Under the pieces are notes generated by a model. The model was not told the DNA's origin and did not search any database. It saw only the letters and a list, made by a program, of their open reading frames with translations. Source: Bifidobacterium reuteri DSM 23975 (lineage in GTDB: Bacteria > Actinomycetota > Actinomycetes > Actinomycetales > Bifidobacteriaceae). Taken from it: a DNA stretch of 64,000 nucleotides. Shown here piece after piece: positions 10,378 through 18,754 of this stretch; the first letter of the stretch is position 1, and each line of letters starts with the position of its first letter. The stretch lies in assembly GCF_000741695.1 (NCBI RefSeq), contig NZ_JGZK01000003.1, positions 186,001 to 250,000 of the forward strand. The letters run 5' to 3'. A program made the translations under genes and the position numbers.

Positions 10378-11175
10378 TCACTCGTATCGCCCCAAGACGC
10401 GCGACAGCAGCGACAATGCCACAGGCCCCGCCGTGGCTGCGCGCATGATGGTATGGCCCAATACGCAGGTCAGAGCGCCCGCTTTGGTGAATTCCGAGAT
10501 CTCCGCCTCGCTGATGCCGCCTTCCGGTCCTACGACCACGCTGATGGTTCTTGGCCGGCCGTCTTCCAGGGTGCGTTCCATCAACTGTGAGACCTTGCAC
10601 TCAACGCCTGACCAGGTATCCGTGGCGTCCTGGTGCAGTACGATGACCAGATCGCCATGCACGCAGGCCCTGCGGCAAATCGCCGTGACCTCCTTGCTCG
10701 ATACGCATGGTTCAAGCCGTGGCCTGAACACTCTGCGCGATTGCTCCGTGGCTGCGTCAAGCACGGAACCCCATTTCCTGTCAGTGCGACCGGCCTTCCA
10801 TTTGGCGATGGATCGGTCGGCCTGCCACGGCACCACCTGGTCGACGCCGATCTGCGTGGCCATATCGATGGCCTGTTCATCGTGTCCGGTCTTCGCCAAT
10901 GCCTGGATGAGCGACAACCTCGTCAGCGGTTCCGGTTCCCGACCGACTTCGACGACTTCCGCCAGTCCTTCTTCCGGATCCGACATCACCGCCTGGATCC
11001 TGAGCCCATGTCCATCGGACAGTTGCAGGCTGTCACCCGCCTTCAATCGCATGGCCTGCACGGCATGACGCCTGACATGGGCGGGCAGTGTCAGCTTCCA
11101 TCCCGCATGGAGCTCATCGCTATTCACCGGCACGTTATCGACCTGTGGGTCGAAGAGGAATACAGCATCAGTCAT
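10378..11175 (-). CDS. rsmE: 16S rRNA (uracil-1498-N3)-methyltransferase RsmE
   Basis: A 265-residue SPOUT-class methyltransferase that modifies U1498 in the ribosomal decoding region. Seen in the sequence are an N-terminal PUA-like barrel (about 1-80), then the knotted domain with GPEGGISEAEISEFTKAGA and the closing SAM-site segment CVLGHTIMRAATAGPVALSL. The ATG at 11175 is the natural start by homology (MTDAVFLFDPQ), although its upstream AAGG is poorly spaced. It is the first gene of the operon and diverges from tRNA-Leu, with their promoters inside about 95 bases. Confidence 0.92.
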   Translation of the reverse strand: MTDAVFLFDPQVDNVPVNSDELHAGWKLTLPAHVRRHAVQAMRLKAGDSLQLSDGHGLRIQAVMSDPEEGLAEVVEVGREPEPLTRLSLIQALAKTGHDEQAIDMATQIGVDQVVPWQADRSIAKWKAGRTDRKWGSVLDAATEQSRRVFRPRLEPCVSSKEVTAICRRACVHGDLVIVLHQDATDTWSGVECKVSQLMERTLEDGRPRTISVVVGPEGGISEAEISEFTKAGALTCVLGHTIMRAATAGPVALSLLSRVLGRYE

Positions 11176-11216
11176 GCCTTCAAGGCTACACGCGACACGC
11201 CGAACACACGCGCGAA

Positions 11217-11244
11217 TTGCATCTTCGTAATTTGCTGCTAAAGT
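11217..11244 (+). promoter_or_regulatory. Promoter of tRNA-Leu
   Basis: TTGCAT (11217-11222) and TAAAGT (11239-11244) are 16 bases apart. The tRNA begins 27 bases after the -10. Confidence 0.5.
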
Positions 11245-11270
11245 ATCTACTCGTTGTCCAAACGACACCT

Positions 11271-11358
11271 GCCCGGGTGGCGGAATGGTAGACGCGCTAG
11301 CTTGAGGTGCTAGTGCCTATTTTATACAGGCGTACGGGTTCAAGTCCCGTCTCGGGCA
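11271..11358 (+). tRNA. tRNA-Leu (anticodon GAG)
   Basis: The full class II cloverleaf can be drawn. The acceptor arm GCCCGGG pairs with CTCGGGC; the anticodon stem CTAGC/GCTAG encloses loop TTGAGGT with anticodon GAG. The long variable arm TGCCT...AGGCG is that expected of leucine tRNAs, and the T arm is ACGGG-TTCAAGT-CCCGT. The discriminator is A and no CCA is encoded. It reads CUC and CUU codons. A terminator follows six bases later. Confidence 0.95.
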
Positions 11359-11363
11359 CAGAT

Positions 11364-11390
11364 AAACCCCTTGCAATGCAAGGGGTTTTT
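11364..11390 (+). terminator. Terminator of tRNA-Leu
   Basis: AAACCCCTTGC (11364-11374), loop AAT, and the complementary arm 11378-11388 running into a T tract make a classic intrinsic terminator. Confidence 0.9.
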
Positions 11391-11410
11391 CGTTATTCGA
11401 AAGGCTCACC

Positions 11411-12292
11411 ATGCGATTCATCACATTGCAGTCCGTCGACGATCCGCGCGTCGAGGCATATGTGAGCCTTACGGAAATGCAGCTGCGCAACCGTCTGGAA
11501 CCGGAAAAAGGCGTCTTCATCGCCGAATCGCCCAAGGTCATCGACCGCGCCCTGGCAGCTGGCAGGGAACCGCTTTCGCTGCTGGTGGAGGAGCCTTGGC
11601 TCGAAGGCATGCGACAGACCTTCGACTTCATCGATGCGAGGTGGGGCGATTCGATTCCCGTATATGTGGCCTCCCCCGAACAGCTCAAGCGTCTGACCGG
11701 ATACCGGCTGCACCGTGGCGCATTATGCGCCATGCGCCGCTGGCAGTTGCCGTCCGTAGCAGAGGTATGCCGGACCGCCACACGTGTGGCGGTGATGGAG
11801 AACATCGTCGACCACACCAATGTAGGAGCCTTGATGCGTTCGGCAGCGGCGCTGGATGTGGACGCGGTCCTGGTCACACCATCCTGCGGGGATCCCCTGT
11901 ATCGCCGTGCCGCCCGCGTCTCGATGGGTACGGTGTTCCAGGTGCCATGGACCCGGATCACAGGCTTTAACGAGGATGGCACGGAAGACAAGCATTATTG
12001 GCCGTTCCGGGGTATCGACGAGTTGAAATCGTTGGGATTCACCACTGTGGCCATGGCTCTTGAGGACCGCTCCATCTCATTGGAAGAGCTCACACGTCGG
12101 CTGCATGCGCCGGCTGACGATCCGACACATATCGGCAAGCTCGCGCTTATTTTCGGCACCGAAGGCGACGGGCTGTCGCATCACACCATCGCACGCGCCG
12201 ACCTGACCGTCAAAATCCCCATGAGTCATGGCGTCGACAGCCTCAATGTGGCCGCCTCCAGCGCGGTCGCCTTCTACGCCACCAGGCACTGA
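11411..12292 (+). CDS. SpoU/TrmH-family RNA 2'-O-methyltransferase
   Basis: A 293-residue SPOUT RNA methyltransferase. The N-terminal substrate-binding part (about 1-110) contains LEPEKGVFIAESPKVIDRAL. The catalytic domain shows ENIVDHTNVGALMRSAAALD (motif 1), then LALIFGTEGDGLS (motif 2) and IPMSHGVDSLNVAASSAVAF (motif 3). These fit enzymes that methylate ribose in tRNA or rRNA, but the target nucleotide cannot be assigned. It starts 20 bases after the tRNA terminator, so it probably depends on read-through or its own close promoter. No terminator is obvious after it. Confidence 0.85.
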   Translation: MRFITLQSVDDPRVEAYVSLTEMQLRNRLEPEKGVFIAESPKVIDRALAAGREPLSLLVEEPWLEGMRQTFDFIDARWGDSIPVYVASPEQLKRLTGYRLHRGALCAMRRWQLPSVAEVCRTATRVAVMENIVDHTNVGALMRSAAALDVDAVLVTPSCGDPLYRRAARVSMGTVFQVPWTRITGFNEDGTEDKHYWPFRGIDELKSLGFTTVAMALEDRSISLEELTRRLHAPADDPTHIGKLALIFGTEGDGLSHHTIARADLTVKIPMSHGVDSLNVAASSAVAFYATRH

Positions 12293-12625
12293 TCTTCGTT
12301 TTTCACAATCCTCTCATCAGACAGACGTCAGACTGACGCCGAGTCTCGCATCACTGCACCTTGCAACTTGACATGCCGCACCTTGCAACGCGATGTGGTG
12401 CACGTCACAATCCCTGTATGCGCTAGACAGCCTTCACACACAACCGAATGTCCTGCATCGCGTACGAATCCGTGCAACAGTTCATCACAAGTTCACGGCA
12501 CGCGGAAGCGATATCCTTGCATGTTCGTTTTTTTCTGCAATTATTAACTATGTAAACCAGATGCAACGATGCGTTTGGCCAAGTAGTGCGGTGTCGAAAG
12601 ACGCTCCGACAAGAGAGGATAAACG
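12293..12625 (+). promoter_or_regulatory. glgC upstream region with a 12-bp direct repeat
   Basis: A 333-base gap containing no gene. GCACCTTGCAAC occurs at 12356-12367 and again at 12378-12389, exactly 22 bases apart (two helical turns), which would suit a regulator binding twice on one DNA face. TTGCAT at 12517-12522 followed by AATTAT (12539-12544) or TATTAA (12542-12547) is a plausible glgC promoter. A long leader of about 75 bases would then precede glgC. The operator function is inference. Confidence 0.4.
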
Positions 12626-13870
12626 ATGGCCAAGAATCCTAAGATTCTGTCGATTGTGCTTGCAGGCGGTGAGGGGACCCGTCTGATGCCGTTAACCCGA
12701 GATCGGGCCAAGCCCGCTGTCCCCTTCGGAGGCGTATACCGCCTGATTGATTTCCCGCTCAGCAATCTGGTGAATTCAGGGTATCGCCAGGTGGTGGTGC
12801 TGACGCAGTACAAGTCCCACTCGCTCGATCGTCATATCTCCCAAGTGTGGCGATTCTCCCCCTTGCTGGGTTCGTACGTCTCCCCTGTGCCGGCGCAGCA
12901 GCGACTCGGCAAGCACTGGTACCTCGGTTCGGCGGATGCCATCTACCAGACCATCAACATCATTGAGGACGTTCAGCCTGACATCGTGGTCATCGTCGGT
13001 GCCGATCACGTCTACCGCATGGACTTCGAGCAGATGGTGCAGCAGCATATCGAATCCGGCGCGGAATTCACCGTCGCCGGCATCCGCCAGCCCATTGAGG
13101 AATCGAAGCAATTCGGCGTTATTCAAGTGGATCCCGATCATCCGAACATGATCAAGAACTTCGAGGAGAAGCCCGCCTCCACCACCGGCCTGCCCGACAA
13201 CCCGAGCCAGATCCTGGCTTCCATGGGCAACTATGTGGCCAACACCAAGGCGCTGTTCGAGGCTCTGGCGCTCGACGAGAAAGCCGCAGACACCAAGCAC
13301 GATATGGGCGGCGACATCGCCCCCTACTTCGCGTCGCGCAACGAAGCCGGTGTATACGACTTCAATTCCAACGAGATTCCTGGTGCCACGGCCACCGATC
13401 ACGCATACTGGCGTGACGTGGGTACCATCAAGCAGTTCTACGATGCGCACATGGATCTGATCGCCTATGTGCCTGAGTTCAACCTGTACAACCAGGATTG
13501 GCCGATCTACACGATGTCCGGCAACCTGCCGCCGGCCAAGTTCGTGCACGCCGGCCGTGACCGCCTCGGACACGCCACGGATTCGATTGTCTCCCCCGGT
13601 GTGATCGTCTCCGGTGGCGAGGTGCACCACTCCGTGCTCTCCCCCAACGTGCGCATCCACTCCTGGGCCCAGATCGTGGACTCCGTGCTGTTCGACGGTG
13701 TGATCATCAACCGCCGCGCACGCGTCTACAAAGCGATTCTCGACAAGAACGTGGTACTCACCGAGAACTCCACGGTCGGCATCGATACCGAGCACGATCT
13801 GGCACGTGGCTTCACGGTCACTCCGGATGGCATCACCGTAGTGCCGAAGAACACCATCGTCGATGACTGA
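12626..13870 (+). CDS. glgC: Glucose-1-phosphate adenylyltransferase (ADP-glucose pyrophosphorylase)
   Basis: A 414-residue enzyme making ADP-glucose from glucose-1-phosphate and ATP, the committed step of bacterial glycogen synthesis. The nucleotide-binding motif [13 protein letters not shown] is at residues 11-23, followed by [19 protein letters not shown], a hallmark of the family. The catalytic aspartate segment [12 protein letters not shown] is present. A left-handed beta-helix with repeated hexapeptides forms the C-terminal third. A ribosome-binding AGAGAGGA lies before the ATG. It is monocistronic and ends at a strong bidirectional terminator. Confidence 0.95.
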   Translation: MAKNPKILSIVLAGGEGTRLMPLTRDRAKPAVPFGGVYRLIDFPLSNLVNSGYRQVVVLTQYKSHSLDRHISQVWRFSPLLGSYVSPVPAQQRLGKHWYLGSADAIYQTINIIEDVQPDIVVIVGADHVYRMDFEQMVQQHIESGAEFTVAGIRQPIEESKQFGVIQVDPDHPNMIKNFEEKPASTTGLPDNPSQILASMGNYVANTKALFEALALDEKAADTKHDMGGDIAPYFASRNEAGVYDFNSNEIPGATATDHAYWRDVGTIKQFYDAHMDLIAYVPEFNLYNQDWPIYTMSGNLPPAKFVHAGRDRLGHATDSIVSPGVIVSGGEVHHSVLSPNVRIHSWAQIVDSVLFDGVIINRRARVYKAILDKNVVLTENSTVGIDTEHDLARGFTVTPDGITVVPKNTIVDD

Positions 13871-13888
13871 TTGACGGCATCATAGTAT

Positions 13889-13927
13889 GCAAAGGCCCCG
13901 CGATATGATTCGCGGGGCCTTTGCATA
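13889..13927 (+). terminator. Bidirectional terminator between glgC and sufT
   Basis: A perfect 14-bp stem (13889-13902 with 13911-13924) rich in GC with an 8-base loop lies between convergent genes. Confidence 0.85.
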
Positions 13928-13977
13928 TCTCAGTTTACTGAACTGGTATCGCTCTGTGGCAGCTGAGCCGAATTCAA

Positions 13978-14571
13978 TCAGTACTGCGGCATGTTGTCGA
14001 AGTTGAATCCAAGGGCCGCGAGTTGGTCGCGCCCCTCAGGAGTGATGCGATCCATGGTCCAACGGGGATCCCACGTCCAATCGATGCGGAATTCCTCGAC
14101 CAGACCGGCCAGCGTGGATGCGCATTCGTCTTCGATGAGGTCAGTAAGCGGGCACGCGGGCGTGGTCAGCGTCATCGTGATGATGGCACGGCCGAGTTCG
14201 TCGATCTCAATGCCGTACACCAGACCGAGGTCGATGACGTCGATGCCCAACTCCGGGTCGATGACCTGATGCAACGCCTCACGTACATCCTCTGCGGTGG
14301 CGCGCCCGATATCGTCCACGGCCTTCAACGGAATGTCATTGCCGTCCGACTTGTCGGGCTCGTCCGAGCACCCGCAGGCACCGTGATGGTTGCCACAGGC
14401 GCAGGTGTCATCATCATGATCGGCAGGCTCAACCGGATGTCCGTTCGGGAATCCCTTGGCCAATGCAGGGTTCATCATCACGCGGCGCGAGGCCTCCTCG
14501 TCCTTCAGCACGTCATTGACGGCGTCGAAGATGGACGGCTGCGGTTCGGGAACCAGATTGTTGTCGGTCAT
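13978..14571 (-). CDS. sufT: SufT-like Fe-S assembly factor (MIP18/DUF59) with Cys/His-rich insert
   Basis: A 197-residue protein whose C-terminal half (about 95-190) is a MIP18/DUF59 domain (VREALHQVIDPELGIDVIDL, then TLTTPACPLTDLIEDE), which assists maturation of Fe-S proteins. The N-terminal half is unlike ordinary SufT. After about 50 residues comes an acidic stretch with DTCACGNHHGACGCSD, giving C57, C59, H62, H63, C66 and C68, a likely metal-binding loop. GAGGTAG precedes the ATG at 14571. The gene follows sufU by 7 bases and ends the suf operon. DUF59 membership is secure; the role of the insert is unknown. Confidence 0.88.
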   Translation of the reverse strand: MTDNNLVPEPQPSIFDAVNDVLKDEEASRRVMMNPALAKGFPNGHPVEPADHDDDTCACGNHHGACGCSDEPDKSDGNDIPLKAVDDIGRATAEDVREALHQVIDPELGIDVIDLGLVYGIEIDELGRAIITMTLTTPACPLTDLIEDECASTLAGLVEEFRIDWTWDPRWTMDRITPEGRDQLAALGFNFDNMPQY

Positions 14572-14578
14572 AGCTACC

Positions 14579-15133
14579 TCAGTTCTTTGCGGCAAGGGCT
14601 TTGGCGATGGAATCCTTCAGCCCCTCCCAGCCTAGCAGAGCGCATTTGATACGCATAGGGTATTTGGAAACGCCTTGGAACACAACGGCATCGCCCAATT
14701 TGTCTTCCAAAGCCTCATCGTTCAGGCCGGCGCCGCGTGATTCCATGAGCTTATGGAACACCTGCTCCAATCCCATGGCCTCTTCCACGGTTTTGCCGTC
14801 CACGAGATCCACCATCACGGACAGACTGGCCTGGGAAATCGAACAGCCGTGGCCGTCCCATACCAGACGCTTGATGGTGTGGGACTCGTCATCGGACACC
14901 TCCACGTGGACGGTGGCCTCATCACCGCATGTGGGGTTGAACTGATGCGATTCACCGGGAGTGCAGTACTCGTGGGTGGCGCGAACCGTCGTATTGGCAA
15001 CGGCCTCACCGGATTGCTCCGTTGCAGCATCAGGAGCGAACGACTCCTTGCCGTGCGGATGCTTGGAAGCCTCAAGAATGACCTCCTGATACATCTGCTC
15101 GAGTTCGTCTCCGCTCATGCCGAAATCACTCAT
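14579..15133 (-). CDS. sufU: SufU: sulfur relay / Fe-S scaffold protein
   Basis: A 184-residue IscU/NifU-fold protein of the SufU type, which in Gram-positives accepts persulfide sulfur from SufS through a zinc site. The three conserved cysteines are present in context: NPTCGDEATV, DGHGCSISQASLS and IKCALLGWE. The 25-residue segment between the N-terminal helix and the first cysteine is rich in Gln, Ala and Thr and looks disordered. It follows sufS by 8 bases and precedes sufT, so the three are expected to be co-translated. Confidence 0.93.
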   Translation of the reverse strand: MSDFGMSGDELEQMYQEVILEASKHPHGKESFAPDAATEQSGEAVANTTVRATHEYCTPGESHQFNPTCGDEATVHVEVSDDESHTIKRLVWDGHGCSISQASLSVMVDLVDGKTVEEAMGLEQVFHKLMESRGAGLNDEALEDKLGDAVVFQGVSKYPMRIKCALLGWEGLKDSIAKALAAKN

Positions 15134-15141
15134 AAATGCAA

Positions 15142-16416
15142 CTACTCCACTTCAAAGAACTTACGGATGCCTTGTGCCGCCTCGACCAATGTCTGGGCGT
15201 CCTCGACGGAATTGTAGACGCCGCTCGAGGCTCGGTTGGACGCATACAGGCCGAAATGACGGTGAACCGGCTGAGCGCAGTGGTGTCCGACACGGATGGC
15301 GATGCCCTGTGCGTCGATGTACTGGCCCACATCATGCGGATGCACGCCCTTGACGTCGAACGCCACAGTGCCGATACGGTTCACATTCTCACGCGGGCCC
15401 AGGATACGGATGCCATCGATGTCGCCGAGCTTGAGCAGTTCGGCGGCGATGGTCCGCTCATGTGCCTCGATGTTCTCAAGGCCGATGTTCATCATCCATT
15501 CGGCTGCCACGCCTGCGGCGACCACCTGAGACACCGGCTGAGTGCCGGCCTCGAAGCGTGCCGGCGGGGCCATGTACTGCGCCTCATGGTCCATGTAGGC
15601 GAGTTCCACCATGGAACCGCCAAAGTTGGCCGGCGGCAGCGCCTCGAGCAGTTCGCGCTTGCCGTACAGAAAGCCGACGCCGGTCGGGCCGTACATCTTG
15701 TGCGCGCTCCATGCCGCAAAATCGACATCCAGCGCATGGAAATCGACTTTGAGATGAGGCACGGACTGGCATGCGTCCAGAATGAACACGGCACCCACAG
15801 CGTGCGCGCGCTTGATGATGGGTGCAATATCGGTGATGGCTCCGGTCGTATTGCCCACATGGGTGACGGCGACCACCTTAGTGCGCTCGGTGATAACCTC
15901 ATCGAGATTGTCGGTGCGCACGCGACCGTCCTCGGTCAGATCGATCCACTTGAACGCGGCCCCGGTGCGGTAAGCCAGTTCCTGGAACGGGAGCAGCACG
16001 GAATGATGTTCCGCACGGGAGACGACAATCTCATCACCGGGCTTCAGAGCGAAGCGCTTGGCCGCCTCTCCCCCGCGCCCGAGGGACGCATTGCCGAACG
16101 CGGTGGCCAATAGGTTCAAGCCGGCGGTGGCACCACCGGTGACCACAATCTCCTCCTCGCCTTCGGCGGCGTTCGCACCGACCAGCTTGGCGACCTTGGC
16201 GCGGGCCTCCTCGAAGGCCATCGTGCTGCGGGCTGCCAACTCGTGTGCGCCGCGGTGCACGCCGGCGTTGATGGTGCGATAGAAATCGGCCTCGGCGTCA
16301 ATCACCGCGTTCGGCTTCTGCGAGGTCGCCGCGGAATCCAGATACACCAGCGGGTGCCCGTGGATCCGCTGATCCAGAATCGGGAACTCACCCCGAATCG
16401 CCTCAAAATCAACCAT
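15142..16416 (-). CDS. sufS: Cysteine desulfurase SufS
   Basis: A PLP enzyme of 424 residues that takes sulfur from cysteine and gives alanine, loading SufU. The PLP lysine is K240 in SAHKMYGPTGVGFLYGK; the catalytic cysteine is C380 in IRVGHHCAQPVHRHFG. The N-terminal YLDSAATSQKP is typical of class II desulfurases. Two in-frame ATGs six bases apart are possible; the second (16416) is seven bases from GAAGGGG and was chosen. Unlike the tight spacing elsewhere in the operon, 274 bases carrying two large hairpins separate it from sufC, so expression of sufSUT may be set separately. Confidence 0.95.
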   Translation of the reverse strand: MVDFEAIRGEFPILDQRIHGHPLVYLDSAATSQKPNAVIDAEADFYRTINAGVHRGAHELAARSTMAFEEARAKVAKLVGANAAEGEEEIVVTGGATAGLNLLATAFGNASLGRGGEAAKRFALKPGDEIVVSRAEHHSVLLPFQELAYRTGAAFKWIDLTEDGRVRTDNLDEVITERTKVVAVTHVGNTTGAITDIAPIIKRAHAVGAVFILDACQSVPHLKVDFHALDVDFAAWSAHKMYGPTGVGFLYGKRELLEALPPANFGGSMVELAYMDHEAQYMAPPARFEAGTQPVSQVVAAGVAAEWMMNIGLENIEAHERTIAAELLKLGDIDGIRILGPRENVNRIGTVAFDVKGVHPHDVGQYIDAQGIAIRVGHHCAQPVHRHFGLYASNRASSGVYNSVEDAQTLVEAAQGIRKFFEVE

Positions 16417-16466
16417 TATCATTCCCCTTCGTTGTGCTGTGCTTTCCCGTTCCGTTTATACTGACC

Positions 16467-16554
16467 GTGGGTCGGTAGGGGTGTGTTGCTCGACACGCTC
16501 CAGGCCGCTCAGGCCAAGTCCTTACGGTCGAGCAACACACCCCTACCAACCCAC
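16467..16554 (+). repeat. Large hairpin element A in the sufC-sufS gap
   Basis: A 28-bp inverted repeat (16467-16494 with 16527-16554; one mismatch) encloses a 32-base loop. The inner stem has TGTTGC...GCAACA and the loop has GCTCCAGGCCGCTC. Element B at 16581-16670 is the same design in opposite orientation. There is no T tract, so this is not a standard terminator. Confidence 0.9.
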
Positions 16555-16580
16555 TCATCGTAACGATATTTCCATAGGGA

Positions 16581-16670
16581 GCGTGCGGACCGAATATGCT
16601 GTTGCCGGGCGTAAAGCTTGACCCGAGCGGCCTGGAGCGGTCCCGGCAACAGCATATTCGGTCCGCACGC
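16581..16670 (-). repeat. Large hairpin element B, inverted relative of element A
   Basis: A perfect 29-bp inverted repeat (16581-16609 with 16642-16670) encloses a 32-base loop. Read on the minus strand, the loop matches that of element A with one or two indels and a few substitutions, and TGTTGC lies at the same distance from GCTCC. The outer 17-19 bp of the stems are unrelated between A and B. A 26-base spacer separates the elements. Confidence 0.9.
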
Positions 16671-16690
16671 GGTCAGAGTGCAATATCAGG

Positions 16691-17470
16691 CTAGGCCAGC
16701 GCGGATTCGGAATCGGCACCTTCAGGCAGGTAGGCGTCGTAGCCGTGCTCTTCAAGCTCGTCGGCCAGCTCCGGACCACCGGTCTTGACGAAGTGGCCAT
16801 CAGCGAACACATGCACGATGTCCGGCTTGATGTACTTCAGGATTCGCGTGTAGTGCGTGACCATGAGGATGCCGAACTGGTTGGCTTCCTTGGCACGGTT
16901 CACACCTTCGGATACGATGCGCAGGGCGTCGACGTCGAGTCCCGAATCGGTCTCGTCAAGGATGGCGAACTTCGGCTTGAGCAGTTCGAGCTGCAGCACT
17001 TCGGCGCGCTTCTTCTCACCGCCGGAGAAGCCTTCATTGACCGAACGGGTGGCGAACTTCGGATCCATCTTGAGACGCTTCATGGCTTCGGACAGGTCCT
17101 TGGCCCACTGGCGGATGCCCGGTGCCTCGCCATCGATCTCGGTCTTCGCGGTCCGCAGGAAGTTGGTCATGGAGACGCCCGGCACTTCCACCGGATACTG
17201 CATGGCCAGGAACAGGCCTGCCTTGGCGCGCTCATCCGGGGTCATCTTGAGGATGTCCTGTCCGTCGAGCAGCGCTTCGCCGGAATCGACCACATACTTG
17301 GGATGGCCGGCGAGCGTGTACGCCAATGTGGACTTGCCGGAACCGTTCGGTCCCATGATGGCATGCGTCTCACCGGAGTGGACGGTCAGGGTGGCACCCT
17401 TGAGAATCTGCTTGGTGCCTTCCTTGGTCTCCACATGAACGTGAAGATCCTTGATTTCGAGTGTTGACAT
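16691..17470 (-). CDS. sufC: Fe-S assembly ATPase SufC
   Basis: A 259-residue ABC-type ATPase that powers the SufBC2D scaffold. Walker A GPNGSGKST, signature FSGGEKKRAEVLQ and Walker B FAILDETDSGLD are all intact, and the Q-loop lies between them. The C-terminal IKPDIVHVFADGHFVKTGGP is typical of SufC. It follows sufD by 43 bases. Downstream on the same strand are the two large hairpins before sufS. Confidence 0.95.
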   Translation of the reverse strand: MSTLEIKDLHVHVETKEGTKQILKGATLTVHSGETHAIMGPNGSGKSTLAYTLAGHPKYVVDSGEALLDGQDILKMTPDERAKAGLFLAMQYPVEVPGVSMTNFLRTAKTEIDGEAPGIRQWAKDLSEAMKRLKMDPKFATRSVNEGFSGGEKKRAEVLQLELLKPKFAILDETDSGLDVDALRIVSEGVNRAKEANQFGILMVTHYTRILKYIKPDIVHVFADGHFVKTGGPELADELEEHGYDAYLPEGADSESALA

Positions 17471-17513
17471 GTTGTGCTCCTAATAACGTGTGTTCGTAAC
17501 TTGCAGCCGGGGC

Positions 17514-18749
17514 TTACTTGTCTTCGAGGACCTGCGCCACGGCTTTGTTCTCGCCACGTGCGAGGCGGCGATCGATGACATCCATCAGATGTTCGGAGAT
17601 GGCGGGGATGCCGATCTCCTCCACGAGTTCGCCGAAGAAGCCTCGTACCACGAGCTTGCGGGCATCGGCTTCGGGAATGCCGCGGGACTCGAGGTAGAAC
17701 AGCTCCTCATCATCGAAACGGCCGACCGAGGAGGCGTGGCCTGCACCGATGATGTTGCCGTTCTCGATCTCGAGGTTCGGTTCGGAATCGGCGATGGCTC
17801 CCGGCGTCAGCACGAGGTTGCGGTTGAGCTCGTAGGAATCGGTGCCGGGGCGCTGTGGCTGAATCAGCGCGTTGCCCACCCATGTGGAGTGCGCGCCCTT
17901 GCCATCCAAGGCACCCTTGTACACGACGCGTGACTTGCAGTCGGGATGGTTGTGAACCACCATCGTGCGGTGCTCGATATGCTCGCCGGGATCGACGAAG
18001 TAAATGCCGAGCATGTTGAGGTCGCCCTGCTCGCCACCGAAATCCTGGTCCATGCGGATGCGCACGATGTCGCCGCTCAGTGTCACCACGGAATGGCGCA
18101 GGGACGCGCCCTCGCCTACGTGGATGCGATGGTTGCCCACATGCTTGGCGGTTTTCGCCCATTCCTGAATGAAGGTGGTGGAAACATGGGAATCCCTGCC
18201 CGTGGTGATTTCAACGCCTTCGGCCAGACGCGCATCGCCGTCATGCTCGATGACGACATCGGCATGCGCACGGTCTGCTGCGGCGATCACCAGATGGAAC
18301 GCGTCGAGGTCCTCCCCCGCGCCATGCACCTTGACCAGCACCGGCTGAGCGATTTCACCTTCCAATTCAAGAATGGTGGCGGTGGCACCGGACTCCCATT
18401 CCACAGCGGAGACTCGGTCATTCGGCTTGGACACCGTGCCGGACAGGCCTTCACCGAGCTTCGTCTGCGTAAGCTTGACGCCTTCGACCAGCGGCGATCC
18501 ATCAATCATCGAAACTTCGATCTGTGTTTCGCCTGACGGCTTGAACACGTTGAAGAACTCACTGATGCGTTCGATGGGCGTGTATCGCCATTCATCCTGC
18601 TTGCGGTCGGGTTCAGGGTAGTCGTTCGCGTCGAACGAGCGGACGGCGTGGTCGACCGAAGACGGCATGGCCGCCGGAACCGCATACGGGTCATTGGGAT
18701 CCGCCACCGGAATGTTGATTTCCTTGACGGGTGTTGTTGTATCGGCCAT
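17514..18749 (-). CDS. sufD: Fe-S assembly scaffold protein SufD
   Basis: A 411-residue partner of SufB with the SufB/D core beta-helix. Seen are EWRYTPIERISEFF near the N-terminus, the middle segment FIQEWAKTAKHVGNHRIHVG, and the C-terminal block SSVGRFDDEELFYLESRGI with the conserved H-ASSVGR motif. It follows sufB with a 5-base gap, and sufC follows in turn, the order typical of actinobacterial suf operons. I see no SufR-type regulator gene next to the cluster. Confidence 0.94.
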   Translation of the reverse strand: MADTTTPVKEINIPVADPNDPYAVPAAMPSSVDHAVRSFDANDYPEPDRKQDEWRYTPIERISEFFNVFKPSGETQIEVSMIDGSPLVEGVKLTQTKLGEGLSGTVSKPNDRVSAVEWESGATATILELEGEIAQPVLVKVHGAGEDLDAFHLVIAAADRAHADVVIEHDGDARLAEGVEITTGRDSHVSTTFIQEWAKTAKHVGNHRIHVGEGASLRHSVVTLSGDIVRIRMDQDFGGEQGDLNMLGIYFVDPGEHIEHRTMVVHNHPDCKSRVVYKGALDGKGAHSTWVGNALIQPQRPGTDSYELNRNLVLTPGAIADSEPNLEIENGNIIGAGHASSVGRFDDEELFYLESRGIPEADARKLVVRGFFGELVEEIGIPAISEHLMDVIDRRLARGENKAVAQVLEDK

Positions 18750-18754
18750 TGCTA

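Noticed and set aside
11271..11358. tRNA-Leu as an integration (att) site
   Set aside because: No integrase gene or partial copy of the tRNA 3' end was seen nearby.
16467..16670. Integron attC sites as an explanation for the paired hairpins
   Set aside because: The expected GTTRRRY and RYYYAAC core boxes and the extrahelical bases are missing, and the arms are perfectly paired.
16467..16670. CRISPR array
   Set aside because: Only two units in opposite orientation with variable outer arms; no spacers and no cas genes.
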